From positions 101,822,236 through 101,886,235 of the forward strand of contig JAVGWX010000007.1 of the NCBI GenBank assembly GCA_036924085.1: 64,000 nt of DNA, given 5' to 3'. This document shows, piece after piece, positions 20,024 to 32,590 of this stretch. The DNA comes from Ariolimax columbianus. Taxonomy: Eukaryota; Mollusca; Gastropoda; Stylommatophora; Arionidae. Within the stretch, counting starts at the first letter, position 1; the number at the start of each line of letters is the position of its first letter. The notes under the pieces are model-generated. The model did no database searches, was not told the DNA's origin, and saw only the letters and a program-made list of their open reading frames with translations. The position numbers were made by a program, and so were the translations under genes.

Positions 20024-23000
20024 CCCTGTTCAGGGCTTGGTAGCGGGAGATTGAGAACGTTCAGGGCTTGGTAGCGGGAGATTGAGAACGTTCAGGGCTT
20101 GGTAGCGGGAGATTGAGAACGTTCAGGGCTTGGTAGCGGGAGATTGAGAACGTTCAGGGCTTGGTAGCGATAGATTGAGAACGTTCAGGGCTTTGTAGCG
20201 GGAGATTGAGAACGTTCAGGGCTTGGTAGCGGGAGATTGAGAACGTTCAGGGCTTGGTAGCGGGAGATTGAGAACGTTCAGGGCTTGGTAGCGGGAGATT
20301 GAGAACGTTCAGGGCTTGGTAGCGGGAGATTGAGAATGTTCAGGGCTTGGTAGCGGAAGATGGAGAACGTTCAGGGCTTGGTAGCGAGAGAGATTGAGAA
20401 CGTTCAGGGCTTGGTAGCGAGAGATTGAGAACGTTCAGGGCTTGGTAGCGGGAGATTGAGAACGTTCAGGACTTGGTAGCGGGAGATCGAGAACGTTCAG
20501 GGCTTGGTAGCGGGAGATTGAGAATGTTCAGGGCTTGGTAGCGGAAGATTGAGAACGTTCAGGGCTTGGTAGCGAGAGAGATTGAGAACGTTCAGGGCTT
20601 GGTAGCGAGAGATTGAGAACGTTCAGGGCTTGGTAGCGGGAGATTGAGAGCGTTTAGGGCTTGGTAGCTGGAAATTGAGAACGTTCAGCGCTTGGTAGCG
20701 GGAGATTGAGAACGTTCAAGGCTTGGTAGCGGAGGATTGAGGACGTTCAGGGCTTGGTAGCGAGAGATTGAGAACGTTCAGGGCTTGGTAGTGGGAGATT
20801 GAGAACGTTCAGGGCTTGGTAGCGGAAGATTGAGAACGTTCAGGGCTTGGTAGCGGGAGATTGAGAACGTTTAGGGCTTGGTAGCGGGAGATTGAGAACG
20901 TTCAGGGCTTGGTAGCGGGAGATTGAGAACGTTCAGGGCTTGGTAGCGGGAGATTGAGAACGTTCAGGGCTTGGTAGCGGGAGATTGAGAACGTTCAGGG
21001 CTTGGTAGAGGGAGATTGAGAACGTTAAGGGCTTGGTAGCGGGAGATTGAGAACGTTCAGGGCTTGGTAGCGGGAGATTGAGAACGTTTAGGGCTTGGTA
21101 GCGGGAGATTGAGAACGTTCAGGGCTTGGTAGCGGGAGATTGAGAACGTTCAGGGCTTGGTAGTGGGAGATTGAGAACGTTTAGGGCTTGGTAGCGGGAG
21201 ATTGAGAACGTTTAGGGCTTGGTAGCGGGAGATTGAGAACGTTCAAGGCTTGGTAGCGGGAGATTGAGAACGTTCAGGGCTTGGTAGCGGGAGATTGAGA
21301 ACGTTCAGGGCTTGGTAGCGGGAGATTGAGAACGTTCAGGGCTTGGTAGCGGGAGATTGAGAATGTTCAGGGCTTGGTAGCGGGAGATTGAGAACGTTCA
21401 GGGCTTGGTAGCGGGAGATTAAGAACGTTTAGGGCTTGGTAGCGGGAGATTGAGAACGTTCAGGGCTTGGTAGCGGGAGAATGAGAACGTTCATGGCTTG
21501 GTAGCGGGAGATTGAGAACGTTCAGGGCTTGGTAGCGAGAGAGATTGAGAACGTTCAGGGCTTGGTAGCGGGAGATTGAGAACGTTCAGGGCTTGGTAGC
21601 GGGAGATTGAGAACGTTCAGGGCTTGGTAGCGGGAGATTCAGAACGTTCAGGGCTTTGTAGCGGGAGATTGAGAACGTTCAGGTCTTGGTAGCGGGAGAT
21701 TGAGAACGTTCAGGGCTTGGTAGCGGGAGATTGAGAACGTTCAGGGCTTGGTAGCGGGAGATTGAAAACGTTCAGCGCTTGGTAGTGGAAGATTGAAAAC
21801 GTTCAGCGCTTGGTAGGGGGAGATTGAGAACGTTCAGGGCTTGGTAGCGGGAGATTGAGAACGTTCAGGGCTTGGTAGCGGGAGATTGAAAACGTGCAGC
21901 GCTTGGTAGCGGGAGATTGAAAACGTTCAAGGCTTGGTAGCGGGAGATTGAAAACGTTCAGGGCTTGGTAGCGGGAGATTAAGGACGTTCAGGGCTTGGT
22001 AGCGGGAGATTGAGAACGTTCAAGGCTTGGTAGCGGGAGATTGAAAACGTTCAGGGCTTGGTAGTGGGAGATTGAGAACGTTCAGGGCTTGGTAGCAGGA
22101 GATTGAGAACGTTCAGGGCTTGGTAGCGGGAGATTGAGAACGTTCAGGGCTTGGTAGCGGGAGAATGAGAACGTTCAGGGCTTGGTAGCGAGAGAGATTG
22201 AGAACGTTCAGGGCTTGGTAGCGGGAGATTGAGAACGTTCAGGGCTTGGTAGCGGGAGATTCAGAACGTTCAGGGCTTTGTAGCGGGAGATTGAGAACGT
22301 TCAGGTCTTGGTAGCGGGAGATTGAGAACGTTCAGGGCTTGGTAGCGAGAGATTGAGAACGTTCAGGGCTTGGTAGCGGGAGATTGAAAACGTTCAGCGC
22401 TTGGTAGTGGGAGATTGAAAACGTTCAGCGCTTGGTAGTGGGAGATTGAGAACGTTCAGGGCTTGGTAGCGGGAGATTGAGAACGTTCAGGGCTTGGTAG
22501 CGGGAGATTGAGAACGTTCAGGGCTTTGTAGCGGGAGATTGAAAACGTTCAGCGCTTGGTAGCGGGAGATTGAAAACGTTCAAGGCTTGGTAGCGGGAGA
22601 TTGAGGACGTTCAGGGCTTGGTAGCGGGAGATTAAGGACGTTCAGGGCATGGTAGCGGGAGATTGAGAACGTTTAGGGCTTGGTAGTGGGAGATTGAGAA
22701 CGTTCAGGGCTTGGTAGCGGGAGATTGAGAACGTTCAGGGCTTGGTAGCGGGAGATTGAGAACGTTAAGGGCTTGGTAGCGGGAGATTGAGAACGTTCAG
22801 GGCTTGGTAGCGGGAGATTGAGAACGTTCAGGGCTTGGTAGCGGGAGAATGAGAACGTTCAGGGCTTGGTAGCGGGAGATTGAGAACGTTCAGGGCTTGG
22901 TAGCGAGAGAGATTGAGAACGTTCAGGGCTTGGTAGCGGGAGATTGTGAACGTTCAGGGCTTGGTAGCGGGAGATTGAGAACGTTCAGGGCTTGGTAGCG

Positions 23001-23628
23001 GGAGATTCAGAACGTTCAGGGCTTTGTAGCGGGAGATTGAGAACGTTCAGGTCTTGGTAGCGTGAGATTGAGAACGTTCAGGGCTTGGTAGTGGGAGATT
23101 GAAAACGTTCAGCGCTTGGTAGTGGGAGATTGAGAACGTTCAGGGCTTGGTAGCGGGAGATTGAGAACGTTCAGGGCTTGGTAGCGGGAGATTGAGAACG
23201 TTCAGGGCTTGGTAGCGGGAGATTGAGAACGTTCTGGGCTTGGTAGCGGGAGATTGAGAACGTTCAGGGCTTGGTAGTGGGAGATTGAGAACGTTCAGGG
23301 CTTGGTAGCGGGAGATTGAGAACGTTCAGGGCTTGGTAGCGGGAGATTGAAAACGTTCAGCGCTTGGTAGCGGGAGATTGAAAACGTTCAAGGCTTGGTA
23401 GCGGGAGATTGATGACGTTCAGGGCTTGGTAGCGGGAGATTAAGGACGTTCAGGGCTTGGTAGCGGGAGATTGAGAACGTTCAAGGCTTGGTAGCGGGAG
23501 ATTGAAAACGTTCAGGGCTTGGTAGTGGGAGATTGAGAACGTTCAGGGCTTGGTAGAGGGAGATTGAGAACGTTCAGGGCTTGGTAGAGGGAGATTGAGA
23601 ACGTTCAGGGCTTGGTAGCGAGAGTGAG
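20024..23628. repeat. 31-bp minisatellite, about 116 copies (3.6 kb)
   Basis: Unit is GTTCAGGGCTTGGTAGCGGG + AGATTGAGAAC. Frequent variants: AGCGCTTGG, GAAAACG, AAGGACG, TTTAGGG, and a 33-bp form with GAGAGAGATTG. Blocks of variants recur (for example the order GAGAGAGATTG, CAGAACG, GGCTTTGTAGC, GGTCTTGG near 21530-21700, 22190-22320 and 22900-23060), which shows segmental duplication of multi-unit blocks. It ends in GAGAGTGAGAGAACGAACGC, close to the LINE tail form GAACGAAG. Confidence 0.98.
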
Positions 23629-24405
23629 AGAACGAACGCAGATGAAGGAAGGAAAGGATACAAGTACTAAGAAGATTGAGAGACACGAAGGTTCTAACAC
23701 AGGAAGACACGTTCCATGCCGAGCTATCTAATAGCAACGGGAATACTGAAAAGAAGTTTCTTCATTCACCAGGTCAAACAACTTACAGGCAAATTATAGA
23801 TCTACCTGTAGTTGACATCTCTTAAACATGGCTTTAGTATTGTAGCTGATAGATCACTTGATTCCTTATGTTACTAACATGTAATGCTACTTATTGAACA
23901 GTCTGCATGAATGAGCCAAGGACACGTTTGATCTACTGAGCGGTGTTCATGAATGAAATAGGGGCGCAAATACCAAATACCATAAACTGTTTGATCACTC
24001 AAAAAAGACATTGCATCTTGCTGAGAATATTACTGGAAGAAAAGGTAGATGACTAACCTGCCAGAGGAAGACAGTTGTTTAATGGGAGGATAACGCACTC
24101 GATGGACAAGAACACGTCTTGCAGATTGTACCACAAAGGCAGGTGGCATAGAGCGCTGGAGAGCATCCACTTCCGTCGACAGTCGATGCAACTATGACAT
24201 CTAGACTGAGCTGTACTAGTGGCCACCTTGCCTGTGATACCTTAAGACACAGGTATCAGCTGATATGAGCTCAGCTGCTGGGACTCTCTGTTGCTGCTTA
24301 TCCAAGAATAGTGAGCCCATGTAAGGATACACACAACACGGGCAGACTGCATGCGCATTCAGATACCGCAAGGAGCATGAGACATTACTCTAGTGCCAAC
24401 AGCAC
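23629..24405. other. unique sequence, no gene seen
   Basis: About 780 bp without tandem repeats. No recognisable coding or RNA gene. Confidence 0.6.
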
Positions 24406-24409
24406 TATC

Positions 24410-24815
24410 CCTGACACCAGTAGTATCCATGGCAACCAGTACTATCCCTGGCAACCAGCACTATCTCTGACAACCAGTCCTATCCTTGATAACCAGTCCT
24501 ATCCCTGACAACCATCCCCTGACAACCAGCCCCTGACGACCAACACTATCTCTGGCAACCAGCCCCTGACAACCAGCCCCTGACGACCAACACTATCTCT
24601 GGCAACCAGCCCCTGACAACCAGCCCCTGACGACCAACACTATCTCTGGCAACCAGCCCCTGACAACCAGCCCCTGACGACCAACACTATCTCTGGCAAC
24701 CATCCCCTGACAACCAGCCCCTGACAACCAACACTATCTCTGGCAACCATCCCCTGACAACCAGCCCCTGACAACCAGCCCCTGACGACCAACACTATCT
24801 CTGGCAACCAGCACA
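24410..24815. repeat. 47-bp minisatellite with CAACCAGCCCCTGAC sub-units
   Basis: Unit is CAACCAGCCCCTGACAACCA + GCCCCTGACGACCAACACTA + TCTCTGG, about 6-7 copies, itself built from a 16-bp CAACCAGCCCCTGACA sub-repeat. The left edge has diverged relatives (GGCAACCAGTACTATCCCTG). Confidence 0.93.
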
Positions 24816-24884
24816 TTAAAGAAGAACCAAATAAGACGTCTATAGACCAAACATCCCAGCTTGACCTGTTCCAGAGCTGAAAGC

Positions 24885-27800
24885 ACCTATCTCTCATCTA
24901 GCAGCAGACAATCAGCTCTCATAGTGAGGCAATCATCACCTAGCAGCAGACAATCAGCTCTCATAGTGAGGAAATCATCATCTAGCAGCCGACAATCAGC
25001 TCTCATAGTGAGGCAATCATCACCTAGCAGCCGACAATCAGCTCTCATAGTGAGGCAATCATCACCTAGCAGGCGACAATCAGCTCTCATAGTGAGGCAA
25101 TCATCACCTAGCAGGCGACAATCAGCTCTCATAGTGAGGAAATCATCACCTAGCAGGCGACAATCAGCTCTCATAGTGAGGAAATCATCACCTAGCAGCC
25201 GACAATCAGCTCTCATAGTGAGGAAATCATCACCTAGCAGCCGACAATCAGCTCTCATAGTGAGGAAATCATCACCTAGCAGCCGACAATCAGCTCTCAT
25301 AGTGAGGAAATCATCACCTAGCAGCCGACAATCAGCTCTCATAGTGAGGAAATCATCACCTAGCAGCCGACAATCAGCTCTCATAGTGAGGAAATCATCA
25401 CCTAGCAGCCGACAATCAGCTCTCATAGTGAGGAAATCATCACCTACCAGGCGACAATCAGCTCTCATAGTGAGGAAATCATCACCTAGCAGCCGACAAT
25501 CAGCTCTCATAGTGAGGAAATCATCACCTAGCAGGCGACAATCAGCTCTCATAGTGAGGAAATCATCACCTAGCAGCCGACAATCAGCTCTCATAGTGAG
25601 GAAATCATCACCTAGCAGCCGACAATCAGCTCTCATAGTGAGGAAATCATCATCTAGCAGGCGACAATCAGCTCTCATAGTGAGGCAATCATCATCTAGC
25701 AGGCGACAATCAGCTCTCATAGTGAGGCAATCATCATCTAGCAGGCGACAATCAGCTCTCATAGTGAGGCAATCATCACCTAGCAGCCGACAATCAGCTC
25801 TCATAGTGAGGCAATCATCACCTAGCAGCCGACAATCAGCTCTCATAGTGAGGCAATCATCACCTAGCAGGCGACAATCAGCTCTCATAATGAGGCAATC
25901 ATCACCTAGCAGCCGACAATCAGCTCTCATAGTGAGGAAATCATCACCTAGCAGCCGACAATCAGCTCTCATAGTGAGGAAATCATCATCTAGCAGGCGA
26001 CAATCAGCTCTCATAGTGAGGCAATCATCATCTAGCAGGCGACAATAAGCTCTCATAGTGAGGCAATCATCATCTAGCAGGCGACAATCAGCTCTCATAG
26101 TGAGGCAATCATCACCTAGCAGCCGACAATCAGCTCTCATAGTGAGGCAATCATCATCTAGCAGGCGACAATCAGCTCTCATAGTGAGGCAATCATCATC
26201 TAGCAGGCGACAATCAGCTCTCATAGTGAGGCAATCATCACCTAGCAGCCGACAATCAGCTCTCATAGTGAGGCAATCATCACCTAGCAGCCGACAATCA
26301 GCTCTCATAGTGAGGAAATCATCACCTAGCAGCCGACAATCAGCTCTCATAGTGAGGCAATCATCACCTAGCAGGCGACAATCAGCTCTCATAGTGAGGC
26401 AATCATCACCTAGCAGCCGACAATCAGCTCTCATAGTGAGGAAATCATCACCTAGCAGCCGACAATCAGCTCTCATAGTGAAGCAATCATCATCTAGCAG
26501 GCGACAATCAGCTCTCATAGTGAGGCAATCATCACCTAGCAGCCGACAATCAGCTCTCATAGTGAGGCAATCATCATCTAGCAGGCGACAATCAGCTCTC
26601 ATAGTGAGGCAATCATCACCTAGCAGCCGACAATCAGCTCTCATAGTGAGGCAATCCTCATCTAGCAGGCGACAATCAGCTCTCATAGTGAGGCAATCAT
26701 CACCTAGCAGCCGACAATCAGCTCTATTAGTGAGGAAATCATCACCTAGCAGCCGACAATCAGCTCTCATAGTGAGGAAATCATCACCTAGCAGCCGACA
26801 ATCAGCTCTATTAGTGAGGAAATCATCACCTAGCAGCCGACAATCAGCTCTCATAGTGAGGAAATCATCACCTAGCAGCCGACAATCAGCTCTCATAGTG
26901 AGGCAATCATCACCTAGCAGCCGACAATCAGCTCTCATAGTGAGGAAATCATCACCTAGCAGCCGACAATCAGCTCTCATAGTGAGGCAATCATCATCTA
27001 GCAGGCGACAATCAGCTCTCATAGTGAGGCAATCATCACCTAGCAGCCGACAATCAGCTCTCATAGTGAGGCAATCATCATCTAGCAGGCGACAATCAGC
27101 TCTCATAGTGAGGCAATCATCACCTAGCAGCCGACCATCAGCTCTCATAGTGAGGCAATCATCATCTAGCAGGCGACAATCAGCTCTCATAGTGAGGCAA
27201 TCATCACCTAGCAGCCGACAATCAGCTCTATTAGTGAGGAAATCATCACCTAGCAGCCGACAATCAGCTCTCATAGTGAGGAAATCATCACCTAGCAGCC
27301 GACAATCAGCTCTATTAGTGAGGAAATCATCACCTAGCAGCCGACAATCAGCTCTCATAGTGAGGAAATCATCACCTAGCAGCCGACAATCAGCTCTCAT
27401 AGTGAGGCAATCATCACCTAGCAGCCGACAATCAGCTCTCATAGTGAGGAAATCATCACCTAGCAGCCGACAATCAGCTCTCATAGTGAGGAAATCATCA
27501 CCTAGCAGCCGACAATCAGCTCTATTAGTGAGGAAATCATCACCTAGCAGCCGACAATCAGCTCTATTAGTGAGGCAATCATCACCTAGCAGCAGACAAT
27601 CAGCTCTATTAGTGAGGCAATCATCACCTAGCAGCCGACAATCAGCTCTCATAGTGAGGAAATCATCACCTAGCAGCCGACAATCAGCTCTATTAGTGAG
27701 GAAATCATCACCTAGCAGCCGACAATCAGCTCTATTAGTGAGGCAATCATCATCTAGCAGGCGACAATCAGCTCTATTAGTGAGGAAATCATCACCTAGC

Positions 27801-27905
27801 AGCCGACAATCAGCTCTCAAAGTGAGGAAATCATCACCTAGCAGCAGACAATCAGCTCTATTAGTGAGGCAATCATCATCTAGCAGGCGACAATCAGCTC
27901 GCATG
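24885..27905. repeat. 42-bp minisatellite, about 72 copies (3 kb)
   Basis: Unit is CAGCTCTCATAGTGAGGAAA + TCATCACCTAGCAGCCGACA + AT. Variants: AGGCAATC/AGGAAATC, CACC/CATC, AGCCGA/AGGCGA, CTCATAG/CTATTAG. Because 42 is divisible by three and the unit has stop-free frames on both strands, it gives very long frames: plus, RQSALIVRKSSPSS repeated; minus, CRLLGDDFLTMRAD repeated over about 1,000 codons. Both strands open at once, exact nucleotide-level repetition and no initiation or splice context argue for satellite DNA and not a protein gene. Variants occur in runs, suggesting block duplication. Confidence 0.95.
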
Positions 27906-27995
27906 CAGATCCGTCTCAGGCAGCCGTCACAAAATCCCAGCATGCAGATTCGCCTTATACAGCTGTTACAACAGTATCATCTTGTGATTATCTTC

Positions 27996-30955
27996 ATTGC
28001 CTTCACACTCATCCCACTCTCCTTCACCTCCTCATCCCTCTCTCCTTCACCTCCTCATCCCACTCTCCCTCAATTCCTCATCCCACTCTCTCACCTCCTC
28101 ATCCCTCTCTCCTTCTCCTCCTCATCCCTCTCTCCTTCACCTCCTCATCCCTCTCCTTCACCTCCTCATCCCTCTCTCCTTCACCTCATCCCTCTCTCCT
28201 TCACCTCCTCATACCTCTCTCCTTCCCCTCCTCATTCCTCTCTCCTTCACCTCCTCATTCCTCTCTCCTTCACCTCCTCATCCCTCTCTCCTTCACCTCC
28301 TCATCCCTCTCTCCTTCACCTGCTCATCCCACTCTCCCTCACCTCCTCATCCCACTCTCCTTCACCTCCTCATCCTACTCTCCACCTCCTCATCCCACTC
28401 TCCTTCACCTCCTCATCCCACTGTCCGTCACCTCCCTCTCCCTTACCTCACTCTCCCTCACCTCCTCATCCCACTCTCCCTCATCTCACTCTCCCACACC
28501 TCACTCTCCCTCACATCACTCTCCCTCACATCACTCTCCCTCACATCACTCTCCCTCACCTCACTCTCCCTCACCTCACTCTCCCTCACCTCACTCTCCC
28601 TCACCTCACTCTCACTCACCTCAATCTCCCTCACCTCACTCTCCCTCACCTCACTCTGCCTCACCTCACTCACCCTCACCTCAGTCTCCCTCACCTCACT
28701 CTCCACCTCACTCTCCCTCATCCCACTCTCCCTCACCTCACTCTTCTTCACCTCACTCTCCCTCACCTCACTCTCCCTCATCCCACTCTCGCTCATCTCA
28801 CTCTCCATCACCTCACTCTCTCTCACCTCACTCTCCCCCACCTCACTCTCCCTCACCTCACTCTCCCTCACCTAACTCTCCCTCACCTCCTCATCCCACT
28901 CTCCCTCACCTCTCCCTCACCTCACTCTCCCTCACCTCACTCTCCCTCATCCCACTCTCCCTCACCTCAGTCTCCCTCACCTCCTCATCCAATTCTCCCT
29001 CACCTCACTCTCCTTCACCTCACTCTCCTTCACCTCACTCTCCCTCAGCTCACTCTCCCTCACCTCACTCTCCCTCGTCCCACTCTCCCTCACCTCATTC
29101 TCCCTCACCTCCTCACCTCACTCTCCCTTACCTCACTCTCCCTCACCTCACTCTCCCTCACCTCACTCTCCCTCACCTCACTCTCCCTCACCTCACTCTC
29201 CCTCACCTCCTCATCCTATTCTCACTCACCTCTCCCTCACCTCACTCTCCCTCACTCTCCCTCATCCCACTCTACCTCACCTCAATCTCCCTCATCTCCT
29301 CATCCCACTCTCCTTCACCTCACTCTCCCTCACCTCACTCTCCCTCACCTCACTCTCCTTCACCTCTCTCCCTCACCTCCTCATCCCACTCTCCCTCACC
29401 TGACTCTCCCTCACCTCACTCTCCCCCACCTCACTGTCCCTCACCTCACTCTCCCTCACCTAACTTTCCCTCACCCCACTCTCTCTCACCTCACTCTCCC
29501 TCACCTCCTCATCCCACTCTCCCTCACCTCACTCTCCCTCCCTCATACCACTCTCCCTCACCTCACTCTCCCTAACCTCACTCTCCCTCACCTTTTTGTC
29601 CCTCACCTCACTCTCTCTCACCTCACTCTCCCTCACCTCACTCTCCCTCACCTCCTCATCCCACTCTCCCTCACCTCACTCTCCCTCACCTCACTCTCCC
29701 TCATCCCACTCTCCCTCAACTCACTCTCCGTCACCTCCTCATCCGACTCTCCCTCCCCTCAATGTCCCTCACCTCACTCTCCCTCACCTCACTTTCCCCC
29801 ACATCAATCTCCCTCACCTCACTCTCGCTCACCTCACTCTCCCTCATCTCACTCTCCCTCACCTCCATCTCCCTCACCTCCTCACCTCATCTCACTCTCC
29901 CTCACTTCACTCTCCCTCACCTCACTCTCCTTCACCCACTCTCCCTCACCTCACTCTCCCTCACCTCACTCTCCCTCACCTCCTCATTCCACGCTCCATC
30001 ATCTCACTCTACCTCACCTCCTCATCCCACTCTCCCTCTTCTCCTCATCCCACTCTCCCTCACCTCCTCATCCCACTCTCCCTCTTCTCCTTATCCCACT
30101 CTCCCTCACCTCCTCATCCCACTCTCATTCACCTCACTCTCCCTCTCTCCTCATCCCACTCTCTCTCACCTCTTCATCCCATTCTCCCTCACCTCCTCAT
30201 CCCACTCACCCTCCCCTCCTCATCCCACTCTCCCTCACCTCCTCATCCCCCACCTCCTCACCCCCCTCTCCCTCACCTCGTCATCCCACTCTCCCTCACC
30301 TCGTCATCCCACTCTCCCTCACCTCCTCATCCCACTCTCCCTCACCTCCTCATCCCACTCTCCACCACCTCTTCATCCCACTCTCCCTCACCTCGTGATC
30401 CCACTCTCCCTCACCTCCTCATCCCACCCTCCTCACTCACCCCACTCTCCCTCAACTCACTCTCCCTAACCTCACTCTCCCTCACCTCTCCCTCATCCCA
30501 CTCTCCCTCACCTCAATCTCCCTCACCTCACTCTCCCTCACCTCACTCTCCCTCACCTCACTCTCCCTAACCTCACTCTCCCTCACCTCACTCTCCCTCA
30601 TCCCACTTTCCCTCACCTCACTCTCCCTCACCTCCTCACCTCACTCTCCCTCACCTCACTCTCCCTCACCACACTCTCCCTCACCTCAATCTCCCTCACC
30701 TCACTCTCCCTCACCTAACTCTCCCTCACCTCACTCTCCCTCACCTCACTCTCCCTCATCCTACTCTCCCTCACCTCACTCTCCCTCAACTCACTCTCCC
30801 TCATCCCACTCTCCCTAACCTCGCTCTCCCTCACCTTCATCCCACTCTCCCTCAACTTACTCTCCCTCACCTCACTCTCCCTCACCTCACTCTCCCTCAC
30901 CTCACTCTCCCTCACCTCACTCTCCCTCACCTCATCTCCCTCACCTCCTCACCCC
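27996..30955. repeat. 15-bp CTCCCTCACCTCACT satellite (3 kb)
   Basis: The first 450 bp use longer CTCCTTCACCTCCTCATCCC units. The rest is dominated by the 15-bp word CTCCCTCACCTCACT with interspersed CTCATCCCACT forms. The plus strand is almost purine-free apart from A. Open frames of over 1,400 codons joining this array to the 42-bp array are by-products of stop-free units. The right edge abuts the broken end of the CR1-like fragment. Confidence 0.97.
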
Positions 30956-30957
30956 AT

Positions 30958-32090
30958 CTACTACTTTGTCTTTCGTTCTTTGTTTATTTCTAACAAAAGA
31001 GAAGAAGTTTTTACTGTCAGTCTTGATCCTCTGAGCAAGTTTTTTTTCGAAGTCAATTTTTGCTGTTTTATTCGCTTTCTGAGATATGTTTTGCTTGTCC
31101 AAATATTTTACATGTTTCTTTTGATTTACCTGCCTCTATATATTTTTTCCATGCTTTACTTTTCGCTCTTCTACATTTCACTACAAATCTAGTTATCCAC
31201 TTTTTACGCTTGGGGTATACCTCCCTACATGGACCACATTCCTCTTTTAGCGTTTCTAGAACTGTTTTAAAACTCTCCCACTCCTGTTCAACATCTGTTT
31301 ATACGACAATATCTTTCCAGATTATATGGTTCGCTGCCTTTTTCATCCTCTTAACATCTGCCTTAGAGTAGTCGTATGTTCGTGTGTTTATGTTTACTTC
31401 TTTCCCTGCAATAAGATCCCAACGGATGATTTGATGGTCACTTGAGCCAAACAATTCCCCAACGGTAACGTTTTCAATCATATTTTCCTCCGTAGTAAAA
31501 ACTAGGCCGAGTATGTTTTTGCCACTGGTGGCTGCTTCTACATGTTGAATTAACAAATTGTCAGTTTTGCACTTAACAAAAGGTTTTGACTCTACTTCCC
31601 TTGTTTCCCTTTACTTGTCTTTGCTATGCTACTAATAAGCTCCTCATCTTCCACTTTTTGACTTGATGGACACTCCAATCACTGTTTTTTCACCCCCACT
31701 TTTTATTTCTCCCCATACACTTTCATTTTTGTTACCACATGATAAATAATCTTTGATCGTTATATTAACATAATTTATACAGTATAATAAAACGCCACCT
31801 CCCTTAGTCTTGTCTCCAACTATCCTATCTTTCCTTAACATTGTATATCCCTCTATTTCAAGTTCATTATCTGCAATCTCCTCATATGCCCATGATTCTG
31901 TTAACCCTATTATATCTGGTTTTTCTTCTTCTACATACAGTTCCAATTCTTCTCTTTTATTTACTATGCTTCTCATATTTGCATAAAAACATTTTAGTTT
32001 GTAATGTTGTTTGTTTTCCTCTTTTTGCTTCTGCTTTATCATTTTAGTGTTTGCTTTTCCACTATTTATTTCACACTTCCCTGACACCAA
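30958..32090 (-). pseudogene. CR1-like ORF2 N-terminus: AP-type endonuclease with internal deletion
   Basis: Nicks target DNA for reverse transcription. The N-terminal part (32090-31644) reads KCFYANMRSIVNKREELELY, KPDIIGLTESW (catalytic E), GYTMLRKDR and GGGVLLYC, the order of APE-type LINE endonucleases. After TVIGV the frame shifts. The expected MGDFN active-site block is missing, and sequence resumes at LLIQHVEAATSGKNILGLVF, followed by GELFGSSDHQIIRWDL (catalytic SDH, 31420-31460). An in-frame stop follows KDIVV, then linker pieces (TDVEQEWESFK, CGPCREVYPKRKKWI). With the GDFN block gone plus frameshifts and stops, it is dead. It ends at the satellite before the RT domain. Confidence 0.85.
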
Positions 32091-32160
32091 CTCTCGCTTT
32101 GACTACATCCTCTATAGCACCCTATTGTAGGCCTATCTTTAGTCTCTTACTTCATAGGCC

Positions 32161-32560
32161 TTACTGTTTTAAATTTCTAACACAATGATTAAACATATAC
32201 TTATCTACAACATGCTGTCCTATCTCATTTAGATGTAAACCTGTCTTATCTAACATTTTACTTTTGTCTACTTTAACATCAATAAATTACATTCCCATGT
32301 CCGCACACATCACCTGTAACCTAAGGTTGATACCTATTATTTTGCTATCTAGATAGTCTGACCCATCTGCTCTATCTAAAATGCCCATCATTGTGACCTT
32401 TCTAAACTTTTTTTCCTTAAGTGTTCCCATAAGACTTTTATATTTATCCATAATTATTTCTGTACCATCTCTCTTTACATTATTTGTTCCTACCAATACT
32501 ACCACATGACTGTTTCCTTTGTCATCTAACCTCTTTATTCTCCCCTCTATATTTTTGCTC
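32161..32560 (-). pseudogene. CR1-like ORF1 C-terminus: SGNH/GDSL-type esterase domain
   Basis: CR1-group elements of several animals encode an esterase-like ORF1. Here the minus strand reads HVVVLVGTNNVKRDGTE (SGNH block III, GxN) and TMMGILDRADGSDYLDSKI. After a stop at 32287-32289 it continues DKTGLHLNEIGQHVVDKYMF (block V, GLHLNxxG with the catalytic His), ending with TAA at 32161. The TAA between the two halves makes it a pseudogene. The N-terminal block with the nucleophile Ser is not visible upstream of about 32560. The ORF1-ORF2 gap would be about 70 bp. Confidence 0.75.
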
Positions 32561-32590
32561 GCCCAATATCCATTCTTTCAAACATGTTGT

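Larger units (their letters stand above)
30956..32590 (-). mobile_element. CR1-like LINE copy 4: ORF1 end plus ORF2 endonuclease, 3'-truncated
   Basis: Minus-strand fragment holding the 5'-half features missing from the other copies. Its lower edge (30957-31045) overlaps the start of the 3412 copy: on the minus strand GCTCAGAGGATCAAGACTGA and AGAAATAAACAAAGAACG are shared, so it is the same family. LINEs are usually cut at the 5' end; this one is cut at the 3' side, exactly at the 15-bp satellite. That implies a later deletion or recombination with the array, not a normal truncated insertion. Confidence 0.88.

Noticed and set aside
24887..27943. 1018-codon minus-strand frame of CRLLGDDFLTMRAD repeats, superficially like a secreted or structural repeat protein
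   Set aside because: Nucleotide-level repeat identity, no signal peptide, no unique N- or C-terminal domain, and the same bases open on the other strand.
24861..30398. Very long plus-strand open frames (RQSALIVRKSSPSS repeats continuing into SPSPPHPTLPHL repeats)
   Set aside because: They cross two unrelated satellites. Openness follows from a 42-bp unit (divisible by three) and a stop-free 15-bp unit. The opposite strand is also open over the same bases, and there is no start, splice or domain evidence.
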